The notes: generated by a model not told the origin, from the letters alone. A DNA stretch of 16,046 bases from CAWJEL01 sp964647255 (GCA_964647255.1 CAZYGI010000078.1:1-16046), one strand, 5' to 3'; positions 1 to 6,987 are shown, numbered from the stretch's first letter. Translations and numbers: made by a program.

Positions 1-973
1 TGGCCTCGCGCAACGCCTGCACCGTCTCCTGCTCTTTGACCCGCCGCATCTGCATCCGGAGCACCGCGGCGATGGTTTGCAGGTTGTTCTTAACGCGGTG
101 GTGCACTTCCTGGACCATGGTCGCCTTGGTCGCCAGTTCCTGGCGCTTCCGGCGTTCGTCGGTCGCGTCGTGCACCAGGATCAAGACACCGCCCACCTCG
201 CCCGGGCGGATACCCCGGCGCAGCCGCCGCTCGATCTGTCCGCGCAACGTCGGCGGTGGCCAGATCGGCAGCGCTTTTCGGATGTAAATGTGGCCGGTCG
301 TCTCGTCCTCACGCTCCAACGGCAGTCGTTGCAACGCCGCAGTGACGGTCATCTCATCTTCGCACGTGTGCAGATACGCGAGCCGCTTGCCGCGCAAATC
401 TTCGCGATAATCCAGGCGGCGATAGAGGTTGCTGGCGATACCGCTCACGTAGGTGATCCGGCGCTGCGAGTCCGCCAGCAGGATCCCGTCCGATTCACCG
501 AAGGGGCTAAGCCGGGTGGTTGCGGTCAGCTCGCCCCGCGCGCACATCCCCTTCAGCCATTCGACGGCCCGCTGAAATGACTTGGGACGCTGCCGGTGCC
601 GCTCGATCTGAATGATGCTGGTCTCGAAGCTCAGCAAGCCGATGATGCGCTGGGTGTCGTCGAAGATAGGCCGGACGTCCTGCAACACAGCGACGCCGCC
701 CGGCACATCCCGCTGTGCGCGCACCGCTCGCCGGTGACGCCAGGCCTCAAAAATGACCGGTGCATCTGCCGACCTTAAGAAGTGACCGGTTAAGTCCTCG
801 GTGTACAGGGGCGAAATGGAGTGCGGGCACGCCTGCGCCATAACTTCGACACGATCTGATGTCGCAGGGCAAACTAACAGCAAATCAGAGCGGCTCAGAT
901 CGGCCGTGATCGGCATGCCTTTGGCGATATCCACCAGCAGCCCAGTTAAAGACGTGGCAGCATTGTCACTCAT
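1..973 (-). CDS. Sensor histidine kinase, HisKA_2 family, partial (3' part outside window)
   Basis: The first 324 codons of a two-component sensor kinase lie here; the rest runs past base 1. I read it by translating the minus strand. The start MSDNAATSL is at 973; an in-frame ATG at 988 is equally possible because neither has a clear ribosome site. Residues about 1-150 resemble the H_kinase_N domain of PdtaS-like kinases. Residues about 160-275 look like a PAS-type sensor domain (LLADSQRRITYVSG near its start, ending GVLILVHDATDERRKR). The phosphoacceptor motif EVHHRVKNNLQT is at about 289-300, the HisKA_2 signature. No membrane segment is visible, so a soluble cytoplasmic sensor is likely. 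The ATPase domain would be downstream, off the window. Known relatives phosphorylate ANTAR-type RNA-binding regulators; that partner is not visible here. The gene lies just downstream of the tRNA-Pro terminator on the same strand. Confidence 0.9.
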   Translation of the reverse strand, partial: MSDNAATSLTGLLVDIAKGMPITADLSRSDLLLVCPATSDRVEVMAQACPHSISPLYTEDLTGHFLRSADAPVIFEAWRHRRAVRAQRDVPGGVAVLQDVRPIFDDTQRIIGLLSFETSIIQIERHRQRPKSFQRAVEWLKGMCARGELTATTRLSPFGESDGILLADSQRRITYVSGIASNLYRRLDYREDLRGKRLAYLHTCEDEMTVTAALQRLPLEREDETTGHIYIRKALPIWPPPTLRGQIERRLRRGIRPGEVGGVLILVHDATDERRKRQELATKATMVQEVHHRVKNNLQTIAAVLRMQMRRVKEQETVQALREA

Positions 974-1021
974 AAGTTTTTTCCGCATGGACGCGCTGCG
1001 GCTTCTTTGTCGCGCCGATCC

Positions 1022-1058
1022 TAATATAAACGAGGGGTGGGAACGATTCCCACCCCTC
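1022..1058 (-). terminator. Intrinsic terminator of tRNA-Pro
   Basis: A perfect 12-bp inverted repeat (1032-1043 with 1047-1058, three-base loop) sits 10 bases past the 3' end of the tRNA. On the minus strand it is followed by the T-rich stretch GTTTATATTA (1022-1031). Stem plus U-rich tail fits a Rho-independent terminator separating the tRNA from the kinase gene. Confidence 0.8.
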
Positions 1059-1067
1059 CGGCGGTGC

Positions 1068-1144
<77 letters not shown>

Positions 1145-1156
1145 AAAGCAAACCGG

Positions 1157-1186
1157 AGTATAAATCAAATCCGCCGATTCTGGCAA
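1157..1186 (-). promoter_or_regulatory. Sigma-70-type promoter of tRNA-Pro
   Basis: On the minus strand, TTGCCA (1186-1181) and TATACT (1162-1157) each match five of six consensus bases and are separated by 18 bases. The predicted start point lies only a few bases before the mature tRNA 5' end at 1144, as expected for a stable-RNA gene. Confidence 0.65.
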
Positions 1187-1232
1187 ATCAGAGGCCCGCA
1201 GCTCAAGTCCGGCCCCCGGTTTGCCCGATCGT

Positions 1233-1261
1233 TTGTACGCCACACCGACGCATGGTACACT
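1233..1261 (+). promoter_or_regulatory. Candidate aroE promoter, extended -10 type
   Basis: TTGTAC (1233-1238) and TACACT (1256-1261) are 17 bases apart. The -10 is preceded by TGG, an extended -10 (TGn) element. The -35 is weak (three of six). Most of it overlaps the 25-bp sequence at 1236-1260 that recurs upstream of recJ. The predicted start leaves a leader of about 55 bases before the aroE ATG. Confidence 0.4.
1236..1260. repeat. Copy A of a shared 24-25 bp sequence
   Basis: This stretch reads TACGCCACAC, then CGA, then CGCATGGTACAC. The same two blocks, separated by AG instead of CGA, occur at 3954-3977 inside the terminator upstream of recJ. That is 22 shared bases between two otherwise unrelated intergenic regions. 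Function unknown: it could be a protein-binding site or a decayed short repeat. Confidence 0.6.
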
Positions 1262-1324
1262 TCCGCCGTGAATTACCGCTCCTGTCTGCGTGAACAGGCG
1301 CCAGGAGCTGTTTCAGGAGGAGCA

Positions 1325-2185
1325 ATGACTGCCCCCATCTCACTGCGACACGAACTCGTCGGAGCATTTGGCGATCCCATTGATGAGAATCCCACCGGTT
1401 TGATGATGGAGCCGGCCTTTGCGGCGGCTGGCCTGCACTGGCGTTACCAATTGCTGCACGTGCGGGCCGATGATCTGGCCGCGGCTGTGGTTGGGGTGCG
1501 GGCGCTCGGCTTTCAGGGCTTCAACCTGACGATCCCGCACAAGGTGGCCGTGCTGCGGCACCTGGACGCGGTCGCCCCGGACGCGCGCTTGATCGGCGCA
1601 GTGAACACAGTGCGTCGCGAGGGCGATCGGTGGATCGGCGAGAACACGGACGGGAAGGGGTTCCTCCGGGCGCTGCGCGAGGCCGGCGTTGATCCGGCCG
1701 GCAAACGGGTGGTGTTCCTGGGCGCAGGCGGCGCCGCGCGGGCGATGACTACCGAGCTTGCCCTGGCGGGCGCGCGCCGGATCACCGTGGTCAACCGTTC
1801 GCCGGAGCCCGGCGCGGCGCTCGCGCACCGGCTGAACGAGAATACACCAGCCCAAACCGATTTTGTGCCGTGGGAGGGCAGCTATGCCGTGCCGCCGGAG
1901 ACCGACGTCCTGGTGAACGCCACCTCGATCGGCCTCTTCCCGGATGTGGCGGCGCGGCCGGCCGTGGCGCTGGACACGATCCGGCCGGGCCTGCTGGTCT
2001 GCGACGTCATCCCTAACCCGCCGCAGACTGCATTCTTGCAGGCAGCCGCGGCGCGCGGCGCGACGACCCTCGACGGGCTGGGCATGTTGGTTTACCAGGG
2101 CGCGATCGCGTTCAAGCTGTGGACCGGCGTGGAACCGGATGTGGCGGTGATGCGGCGGGCGCTGGAAGCTGTGTTCGGCGCGTGA
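1325..2185 (+). CDS. aroE: Shikimate dehydrogenase (AroE family)
   Basis: This NADPH-dependent reductase converts 3-dehydroshikimate to shikimate in aromatic amino-acid synthesis. It is 286 aa, normal for the family. The start at 1325 follows AGGAGG (1315-1320). The substrate-binding domain has NLTIPHK (67-73) with catalytic Lys73, NT at 94-95, and NTDG with catalytic Asp109. The nucleotide-binding domain has GAGGAARA (133-140), the adenosine-phosphate-type loop NRS (157-159), NATSIGL (198-204) and the C-terminal GLGMLVYQG (251-259). The N-terminal Ser-x-Ser shikimate contact of classical AroE is missing: residues 16-29 read GDPIDENPTGLMME. Catalytic residues are otherwise intact, so a dehydrogenase of this family is firm, while the exact substrate (shikimate versus quinate or a relative) is slightly open. 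It stands alone, not with other aro genes. Confidence 0.93.
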   Translation: MTAPISLRHELVGAFGDPIDENPTGLMMEPAFAAAGLHWRYQLLHVRADDLAAAVVGVRALGFQGFNLTIPHKVAVLRHLDAVAPDARLIGAVNTVRREGDRWIGENTDGKGFLRALREAGVDPAGKRVVFLGAGGAARAMTTELALAGARRITVVNRSPEPGAALAHRLNENTPAQTDFVPWEGSYAVPPETDVLVNATSIGLFPDVAARPAVALDTIRPGLLVCDVIPNPPQTAFLQAAAARGATTLDGLGMLVYQGAIAFKLWTGVEPDVAVMRRALEAVFGA

Positions 2186-2190
2186 GAGGC

Positions 2191-2217
2191 GGAGGGCGGG
2201 GCGCCAGCCTGCCCTCC
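2191..2217. terminator. Hairpin between convergent aroE and fmt
   Basis: GGAGGGC (2191-2197) pairs with GCCCTCC (2211-2217) just after the aroE stop and before the end of fmt. The bases right after the aroE stop (2183-2203) read TGAGAGGCG, GAGGGCG, GGGCG, resembling a short, decayed start of the purine heptamer arrays seen elsewhere. There is no clean T-run, so terminator function is inferred from position. Confidence 0.4.
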
Positions 2218-2231
2218 GCGTTCTGTTCGGA

Positions 2232-3176
2232 TTACTCCAGCCGGCTGCCGATGAAGCCTCGCGCCCCTGACAGGAACGCGGCGATCGGTGTGGCGCGCTT
2301 GCCGGCCAACTGCACTTCTTCCAGCCAGAGGATGCCGCCTCCCGTGACCACCCCCGCACCTCCCGCCTTCCCTGCCACGATCGTCCCTGCCCCTTGATCC
2401 CTGTCCCCGTCCCCCGCCGCCTGGTCCGCCTGCGCCCGCAGCACCTTCAGCAGTTGCCCATTCCAGTGGGTGAACGCTGACGGCCACGGTTGGTAGGCGC
2501 GCACGCGCCGCGCGATCAGCTCAGCCGGCTCCGTCCAGCGGATCAGGCCTTCTTCTTTTTGGATGCGCGGGGTGAGACTGCCTCCGTCCGCCGGCTGCGG
2601 GCGCGGGACGATGGCACCCGCCAGCCAGCGCGGCAGCGTTTGGATCAGCAGATCGGCGCCCAGGGCCGCCAGCCGGACGGTCAACGAACCGGTGGTGTCG
2701 GCCGGCGTCATCGGCAGCGCCGCCTGGGCGAGCACCGGGCCGGTGTCCACGCCCGCGTCCATCAGCATGATGCTGACGCCGGCCTCCGCATCGCCGGCCA
2801 GGATCGCCGCCGCGATGGGCGCCGCGCCGCGGTGGCGCGGCAGCAGCGAACCGTGAACGTTGAGGCAGCCGAAACGCGGCAGGTCGAGCACCGCCTGGGG
2901 CAGGATCAGCCCGTACGCGGCCACGACGATGACATCCGGCGCCAGGTGGGCCAGCGCCTCGTAGGCCTCCGCCCGGCGCAACGTCGCCGGCTGTTGGATC
3001 GTCAGGCCGTGGGCCAGGGCCAGTTGCTTCACCGGCGAGGTCTCCAGGCGCTGGCCGCGGCCGGCTGGCCGGTCCGCGCGGGTCAGCACGCCGGCCACTT
3101 CGTAGCCCTGCTTCAGGAGCGCCGCCAGGGACGGCGCCGCAAACTCAGGCGTTCCCATAAAGACGAGACGGGTCAT
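2232..3176 (-). CDS. fmt: Methionyl-tRNA formyltransferase
   Basis: This enzyme formylates Met-tRNA(fMet) using 10-formyl-THF so that it can start translation. It is 314 aa, the usual length. The N-terminus MTRLVFMGTPEFAAPSL is the classic formyltransferase start. The catalytic triad falls exactly at Asn106, His108 (CLNVHGSLLP) and Asp144 (GVDTGP), with the signature SLLPRHRGAAP (110-120). The C-terminal tRNA-binding domain has WPSAFTHWNG (231-240). Between the core beta strands at about 249-264 the linker is a glycine/aspartate-rich low-complexity run (QAAGDGDRDQGAGT) encoded by a purine-rich repetitive stretch (2382-2418). GAGG about eight bases upstream serves as a modest ribosome site. 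The usual partner def (peptide deformylase) is not adjacent. It converges with aroE. Confidence 0.97.
   Translation of the reverse strand: MTRLVFMGTPEFAAPSLAALLKQGYEVAGVLTRADRPAGRGQRLETSPVKQLALAHGLTIQQPATLRRAEAYEALAHLAPDVIVVAAYGLILPQAVLDLPRFGCLNVHGSLLPRHRGAAPIAAAILAGDAEAGVSIMLMDAGVDTGPVLAQAALPMTPADTTGSLTVRLAALGADLLIQTLPRWLAGAIVPRPQPADGGSLTPRIQKEEGLIRWTEPAELIARRVRAYQPWPSAFTHWNGQLLKVLRAQADQAAGDGDRDQGAGTIVAGKAGGAGVVTGGGILWLEEVQLAGKRATPIAAFLSGARGFIGSRLE
2382..2418. repeat. Purine-rich low-complexity tract inside fmt
   Basis: On the minus strand this is an iteration of GGGGAC, AGGGAT and AAGGGGC-like units with a C every 6-7 bases. It encodes the Gly/Asp/Arg/Gln-rich linker of Fmt. Its spacing recalls the intergenic NRRRRCG heptamers but the units differ, so a common origin is only a guess. 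Confidence 0.5.
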
Positions 3177-3225
3177 CGGAAGTCCTCAATTCAGTGGGTA
3201 AGCCGGTGGAACCGCTTTCCGGTCC

Positions 3226-3256
3226 ATTTTAGCACACCCACTTGCGGTCGGGCCAA
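3226..3256 (-). promoter_or_regulatory. Weak candidate promoter of fmt
   Basis: On the minus strand TAAAAT (3231-3226) is a plausible -10 about 50 bases before the fmt start. The best -35, TTGGCC (3256-3251), lies 19 bases away, longer than ideal. Apart from this and the plus-strand promoter starting at 3297, I see nothing in the fmt/DUF4870 divergent gap. Confidence 0.25.
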
Positions 3257-3296
3257 AACGTGTGCTTAATTAATCCGCTATTCGTTCTCATGGTGC

Positions 3297-3326
3297 TTGA
3301 CATCCTACGCGATTGTCCCGTATAAT
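3297..3326 (+). promoter_or_regulatory. Perfect-consensus sigma-70 promoter of the DUF4870 gene
   Basis: TTGACA (3297-3302) and TATAAT (3321-3326) both match consensus in all six positions, with an 18-base spacer. Transcription should start near 3333, about 57 bases before the ATG at 3390. Of the promoters I could identify in the window this is the strongest, suggesting high constitutive expression. Confidence 0.85.
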
Positions 3327-3389
3327 CGCTGCGCACGGCTTGACGTGGGCCGCGCCGTCTGCTCAAGATCTGTCTCAAAGGAGCTGCAC

Positions 3390-3884
3390 ATGTCGGACGA
3401 GATCATCCCTGAAGAGCAGCCACTCGCCGAGCTGCCGCCTGTCTCCGAACCACCGGCTGTGACGCCGGAACCGGCCGAACCGATCATCTCTTTGCCCTTG
3501 CCTCCTGCTGTTGAGCCGCCGCCTGCGTCTTTGCCCTTGTCGTCCGTTGCGACGCGTGCGGATGAGATTTCCAGCGATGACAAGCTGTGGGCGCTGCTTG
3601 CCTACGTGTTGTCCCCCGTGCTCCCCATCATCATCATGTTGATGGAGGAAAAGAAGAACCGGCCGTTCCTGAAGCTGCACAACATGCAGGCCCTGGTGGC
3701 TGGCATCGCAATCATTGTGGTCACCCTTGTGTTAGGGTTGATTCCGGTGATCGGCTGCATCTCGCCGCTCGTCGCCCTGGCCGGTTGGGTGGCGTTGATC
3801 TACTGGGGCGTGCAAGCCTACAACGGTAAATCCGTCACGATTCCTGTCGTCACCGACTTCGTGAAGGGGCGCGGCTGGGCATAA
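3390..3884 (+). CDS. DUF4870 (Tic20-like) membrane protein with proline-rich N-terminus
   Basis: A 164-aa membrane protein. The start at 3390 follows AAAGGAGC. Residues 1 to about 50 are acidic and proline-rich, probably a disordered cytoplasmic tail. The C-terminal part has the DUF4870 pattern: SSDDKLWALLAYVLSP opens the first membrane helix (about 60-82); the polar stretch EEKKNRPFLKLHNMQAL follows; then two further helices (about 104-124 and 127-145) containing GLIPVIGCISPLVALAGW. It ends with VTDFVKGRGWA. DUF4870 proteins are distantly related to Tic20; their bacterial function is unknown. It is monocistronic, with its own strong promoter and terminator. Confidence 0.85.
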   Translation: MSDEIIPEEQPLAELPPVSEPPAVTPEPAEPIISLPLPPAVEPPPASLPLSSVATRADEISSDDKLWALLAYVLSPVLPIIIMLMEEKKNRPFLKLHNMQALVAGIAIIVVTLVLGLIPVIGCISPLVALAGWVALIYWGVQAYNGKSVTIPVVTDFVKGRGWA

Positions 3885-3938
3885 GCAACCTGAGCTGGGT
3901 TCCATTGAGTGCAAAGGTTGCTTCAGTTCGGTGCAGTT

Positions 3939-3992
3939 GCAACGCGTGCACCATACGCCACACAGCGCATGGTACACGCGTTGCATTTTTTT
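3939..3992 (+). terminator. Strong intrinsic terminator after the DUF4870 gene
   Basis: Arms 3939-3954 and 3969-3984 form a stem of 15 pairs with one C/A mismatch, followed directly by A and seven Ts (3986-3992). This is a textbook Rho-independent terminator. A second hairpin lies just before it: AAGCAACC (3883-3890), overlapping the stop codon, pairs with GGTTGCTT (3916-3923). Confidence 0.88.
3954..3977. repeat. Copy B of a shared 24-25 bp sequence
   Basis: TACGCCACAC, AG, CGCATGGTACAC: 22 bases shared with 1236-1260 in the aroE promoter region. Here the copy forms the loop and upper stem of the terminator hairpin. Confidence 0.6.
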
Positions 3993-4008
3993 CTCATCTG
4001 ATTACAAT
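3981..4008 (+). promoter_or_regulatory. Candidate recJ promoter overlapping the upstream terminator
   Basis: TTGCAT (3981-3986) and TACAAT (4003-4008) are 16 bases apart; the -10 matches five of six consensus bases and the -35 four of six. The -35 lies within the last stem bases and T-tract of the preceding terminator, so the two elements share DNA. Confidence 0.45.
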
Positions 4009-4057
4009 ATGTTGCATCGTTGAGTTGCGGATTCGATGCAGTTTCGCTTGAGGTTCC

Positions 4058-5794
4058 ATGCCGCCAACATCTAAGCGCTGGGATATCGCGCCCATCGTGC
4101 CGCGGCGCCAGCTTGACCGTCTCTCTCACCTTCACCCTCTGGTTGCACAAATCCTGTTTAATCGGGGTGTCACCGATCCGGAGGAAGCCGACAGCTTCCT
4201 GCGGCAAGACAGCGTGCGCTTCGGTGATCCTTTTCGCATGAAGGGTGTGCCGGAGGCGGTGGTGCGCATCCGCGCGGCGCTGCGCAGCGGTGAGCCTATC
4301 GTTGTCTACGGCGATTTCGACGCGGATGGCGTCACCTCGACCGCGTTGCTGGTGCAGGCGTTGTCCGCTCTGGGTGGGCAGGTAAGCCCCTACATCCCCC
4401 ATCGGGTGGATGAGGGGTATGGGCTGCACAACGACGCATTGGACCGGATCGCGGCCGGCGGCGCTCGGCTGGTGATCACGGTGGATTGCGGCATCCGTTC
4501 CCCGGTTGAAATCGCCCACGGACAGGCGTTGGGCCTCGACATGATCGTCACCGATCACCATTCGATCCAGCAGGATGACGCGGGCCGGGACCTCCTGCCG
4601 CCCGCGCTGGCGGTGATCAATCCCAAGCAGCAGGGAGAACGGTATCCGTTCCGCGACTTTGCTGGCGTCGGGCTGGCGTTCAAGCTGGCCCAGGCGCTCC
4701 TGTTGGCCGAGCGGCGGGAGCCGCTCCTGCCGCAGCCGCCGTTGCTGGAGGACCGCGATCTGCTTGACCTGGCGGCGCTGGGCACCGTGGCCGACCTGGC
4801 GCCGCTGCTCGGCGAGAACCGGAGCCTGGTCCGCCGCGGCCTGGCCGAGCTTAATCAACCCCGGCGCCCCGGCATCCAGGCGATGCTGGAAGACGCCAAG
4901 CTGGCGCCCGGCAAGGTGGACGCAACGGCCATCGGGTTCGTCTTGGGCCCGCGCATCAACGCGGCTGGCCGGCTGGCGCACGCCAGCCAGGCTTACGATC
5001 TGCTCACCGCGCGCGACAGCCTCACTGCGCGGCCGTTGGCCGAAAACCTCAGCACGCTGAACCGAACGCGCCAGAACCTGACGGCTGAGAGAACCGCGCT
5101 GGCCCAGGTCCAGATCGCCGCGCAGGCCCCGGAGCGCCTTCTCTATCTGATTGCGCATCCCGATTTCGAGTCCGGGATCGTGGGACTGGTGGCCGGCCGG
5201 CTGACCGAGGATCTCTACCGCCCGGCGTTGGTGGCGAAGGTCGGCGACACCGACACGCACGGCTCAGCGCGCAGCATCCCGGAGTTCAACATCACGGCTG
5301 CGCTTGACGAGTGTCGCGATCTACTGGTGCGTCATGGCGGGCATGCGGCCGCGGCCGGCTTTGCCGTGAAGAACGAGAACCTCGAGACTCTGCGCCGCCG
5401 CCTGGAAGCCATCGCCGAGCGGGAATTGGCGGGCCTGGCGTTGACCCCTTCGCTGCCGGTTGATGCTGAGACGTCCCTGGCCGATCTGGACTTCGCGCTG
5501 GTCGGCAAGCTGGCTGAGCTTGAGCCGTGTGGCTACGCTAACCCGCAGCCGACGTTTGCGAGCCGCGGGCTGGAGGTCATTTCTGCGCGCTTGGTCGGCG
5601 CCGAGGGCAAGCACCTCAAGCTGACGGTGCGTGAGCCGCGTTCGCGCGTCGCCGTGGATGCCATCGCGTTTCGCCTGGGCGAGTGGTACGGCAACTTGCC
5701 GGCGCGGGTGGATCTGGCCTACGCGCTGGAGATCAACGAGTATAACGGCCGGAAGTCGTTGCAGTTGAACGTGAAGGATATCCGCGCGGCATGA
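4058..5794 (+). CDS. recJ: Single-stranded-DNA-specific 5'-3' exonuclease RecJ
   Basis: RecJ degrades single-stranded DNA 5' to 3' in recombinational and mismatch repair, using Mn2+/Mg2+. It is 578 aa, typical. The DHH phosphoesterase motifs are all present: YGDFDADGVTS (84-94), VDCGI (142-146) and TDHH (165-168), followed by VINPKQQGERYPF and GVGLAFKL. The DHHA1 domain carries FESGIVGLVAGRL, HGSARS and RHGGHAAAAGFAV. The C-terminal part, with ELEPCGYANPQPTF, is the RecJ OB-fold region. The start at 4058 follows TTGAGG with a short spacer. The stop codon TGA (5792-5794) is the first three bases of the heptamer array that separates recJ from pfkA. Confidence 0.97.
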   Translation: MPPTSKRWDIAPIVPRRQLDRLSHLHPLVAQILFNRGVTDPEEADSFLRQDSVRFGDPFRMKGVPEAVVRIRAALRSGEPIVVYGDFDADGVTSTALLVQALSALGGQVSPYIPHRVDEGYGLHNDALDRIAAGGARLVITVDCGIRSPVEIAHGQALGLDMIVTDHHSIQQDDAGRDLLPPALAVINPKQQGERYPFRDFAGVGLAFKLAQALLLAERREPLLPQPPLLEDRDLLDLAALGTVADLAPLLGENRSLVRRGLAELNQPRRPGIQAMLEDAKLAPGKVDATAIGFVLGPRINAAGRLAHASQAYDLLTARDSLTARPLAENLSTLNRTRQNLTAERTALAQVQIAAQAPERLLYLIAHPDFESGIVGLVAGRLTEDLYRPALVAKVGDTDTHGSARSIPEFNITAALDECRDLLVRHGGHAAAAGFAVKNENLETLRRRLEAIAERELAGLALTPSLPVDAETSLADLDFALVGKLAELEPCGYANPQPTFASRGLEVISARLVGAEGKHLKLTVREPRSRVAVDAIAFRLGEWYGNLPARVDLAYALEINEYNGRKSLQLNVKDIRAA

Positions 5795-5917
5795 CGCGGA
5801 GAGCGGGGAGCGGGGAGCGGGGAGCGGGGAGCGGGGAGCGGGGAGCGGGGAGCGGAGAGCGGAGAGCGGGGAGCGGGGAGCGAGGAGCGGAGAGCGAGGA
5901 GCGGAGAGCGAGGAGCG
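5792..5917. repeat. Tandem heptamer array, 18 units, after recJ
   Basis: Eighteen heptamers end in CG at an exact 7-base period. The first, TGACGCG, begins with the recJ stop codon. The next 17 are variants GGGAGCG, GAGAGCG and AGGAGCG; AGCG recurs at 5802, 5809, 5816 and so on to 5914 without a phase break. The purine-rich strand is the sense strand of recJ. The array resembles in kind the short tandemly repeated heptanucleotides (STRR) known from cyanobacteria. Confidence 0.95.
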
Positions 5918-5949
5918 GAGGCGCTCTGGACAAGATAAGAGGCGGGACG

Positions 5950-6921
5950 ATGAAACGAATTGCAGTCTTGACCAGTGGTGGGGATGCGCCGGGGATGAAC
6001 GCGGCCATCCGGGCCGTCGTGCGCGCTGGGGTTGACCGAGGCATGGAAGTCTTCGGTGTGCGACATGGTTACGCGGGCCTGATCGCCGACAACATGATTC
6101 CGATGGGGGCGCGCGACGTTGGCGGCATCATCGGCCGCGGGGGCACGATCCTGGGCAGCGCGCGTTCGCCGGAGTTCCGCACCGAGGCGGGCCGGCAGCA
6201 GGCGCTGGAGAACCTCAACGCCCGCGGGATCGAAGGGCTGGTGGTGATCGGCGGCAACGGTTCACAGGCGGGTGCAGCCGCACTGGTGCAGATGGGCTTC
6301 GCCGTGGTCGGTGTGGCCTCAACCATTGATAACGACCTGGTCGGGTCCGACATCACCATCGGCGTTGACACGGCGCTGGAGGTGGCGCTGGAGGCGGTGG
6401 ATCGGCTGAAGGTGACGGCCTCGTCCCACGGCCGTGCGTTCCTCGTTGAGGTGATGGGCCGCGGGTGCGGGTATCTGGCATTGATGGCCGGCTTGGCGGG
6501 CGGGGCTGAGGCCATTGTCATCCCTGAGGTTGAGACCGATCCCGAAGCGCTCGCCGCTATCATCCGCGAATCGTACGAACACGGCAAACCGCACGCGGTC
6601 ATCGTGCTGGCGGAAGGCGCCAAACTCAACGCGGCCGCGCTGTTGAGCTATTTCGAGCAGCACCAGGAACGGTTGGGTTTCGAGATTCGGGCCACCATCC
6701 TTGGCCACGTCCAACGCGGGGGCGATCCGACCGCAGCGGACCGCGTCCTGGCGACGCAGCTCGGCGCGGCTGCGGTCGAGCAGTTGGCGGCCGGGCGCTC
6801 CGGTGTGCTGATCGGGACGATCGGCGGCAAGATTGTCGCGACACCCTACGCCGAAGTGTTGAGCGGGAGCAAGCCGCTTGATCTGGGCCTGCTCGAGCTG
6901 GCGCAAGTACTGAACCGATAA
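5950..6921 (+). CDS. pfkA: 6-phosphofructokinase, PfkA-like
   Basis: This enzyme phosphorylates fructose-6-phosphate in glycolysis. It is 323 aa, and motifs align with E. coli PfkA almost without gaps: SGGDAPGMN (9-17), Arg72, GGNGS (101-105), TIDND (125-129) with catalytic Asp127, Arg162, VEVMGRG (167-173), Glu222 and LGHVQRGG (251-258). Gly104 and the lack of Lys124 point to ATP rather than pyrophosphate as donor. Residue 103, Asp and Mg2+-associated in E. coli, is Asn here. The start at 5950 has AAGAGG seven bases upstream and gives the family length. An in-frame ATG at 5791 overlapping the recJ stop would add 53 residues of translated heptamer repeat and is unlikely. The gene lies downstream of recJ and upstream of a small membrane protein and a phosphatase. 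Confidence 0.93.
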   Translation: MKRIAVLTSGGDAPGMNAAIRAVVRAGVDRGMEVFGVRHGYAGLIADNMIPMGARDVGGIIGRGGTILGSARSPEFRTEAGRQQALENLNARGIEGLVVIGGNGSQAGAAALVQMGFAVVGVASTIDNDLVGSDITIGVDTALEVALEAVDRLKVTASSHGRAFLVEVMGRGCGYLALMAGLAGGAEAIVIPEVETDPEALAAIIRESYEHGKPHAVIVLAEGAKLNAAALLSYFEQHQERLGFEIRATILGHVQRGGDPTAADRVLATQLGAAAVEQLAAGRSGVLIGTIGGKIVATPYAEVLSGSKPLDLGLLELAQVLNR

Positions 6922-6987
6922 TCCGTGGCGTGTCCGTACAGGTGAGGCGGCTACGTCATCTTGATTTTGATCCGGCAGGGGGCAAAA

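Noticed and set aside
77..778. Plus-strand frames at the left end
   Set aside because: Translation of the minus strand gives a coherent histidine kinase with EVHHRVKNNLQ, so these frames are antisense shadows.
3923..5260. 445-codon minus-strand frame opposite recJ
   Set aside because: RecJ on the plus strand has all DHH motifs; the minus frame runs through the strong terminator and has no recognisable features.
5791..5949. N-terminal extension of PFK from the ATG at 5791
   Set aside because: The extension is translated heptamer repeat, the family starts at the MKRIAVLTSGG position, and that ATG (5950) has its own ribosome site. It is kept only as a low-interest question.
5950..6921. Pyrophosphate-dependent phosphofructokinase
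   Set aside because: The PPi type needs Asp at 104 and Lys at 124; here these are Gly and Ser.
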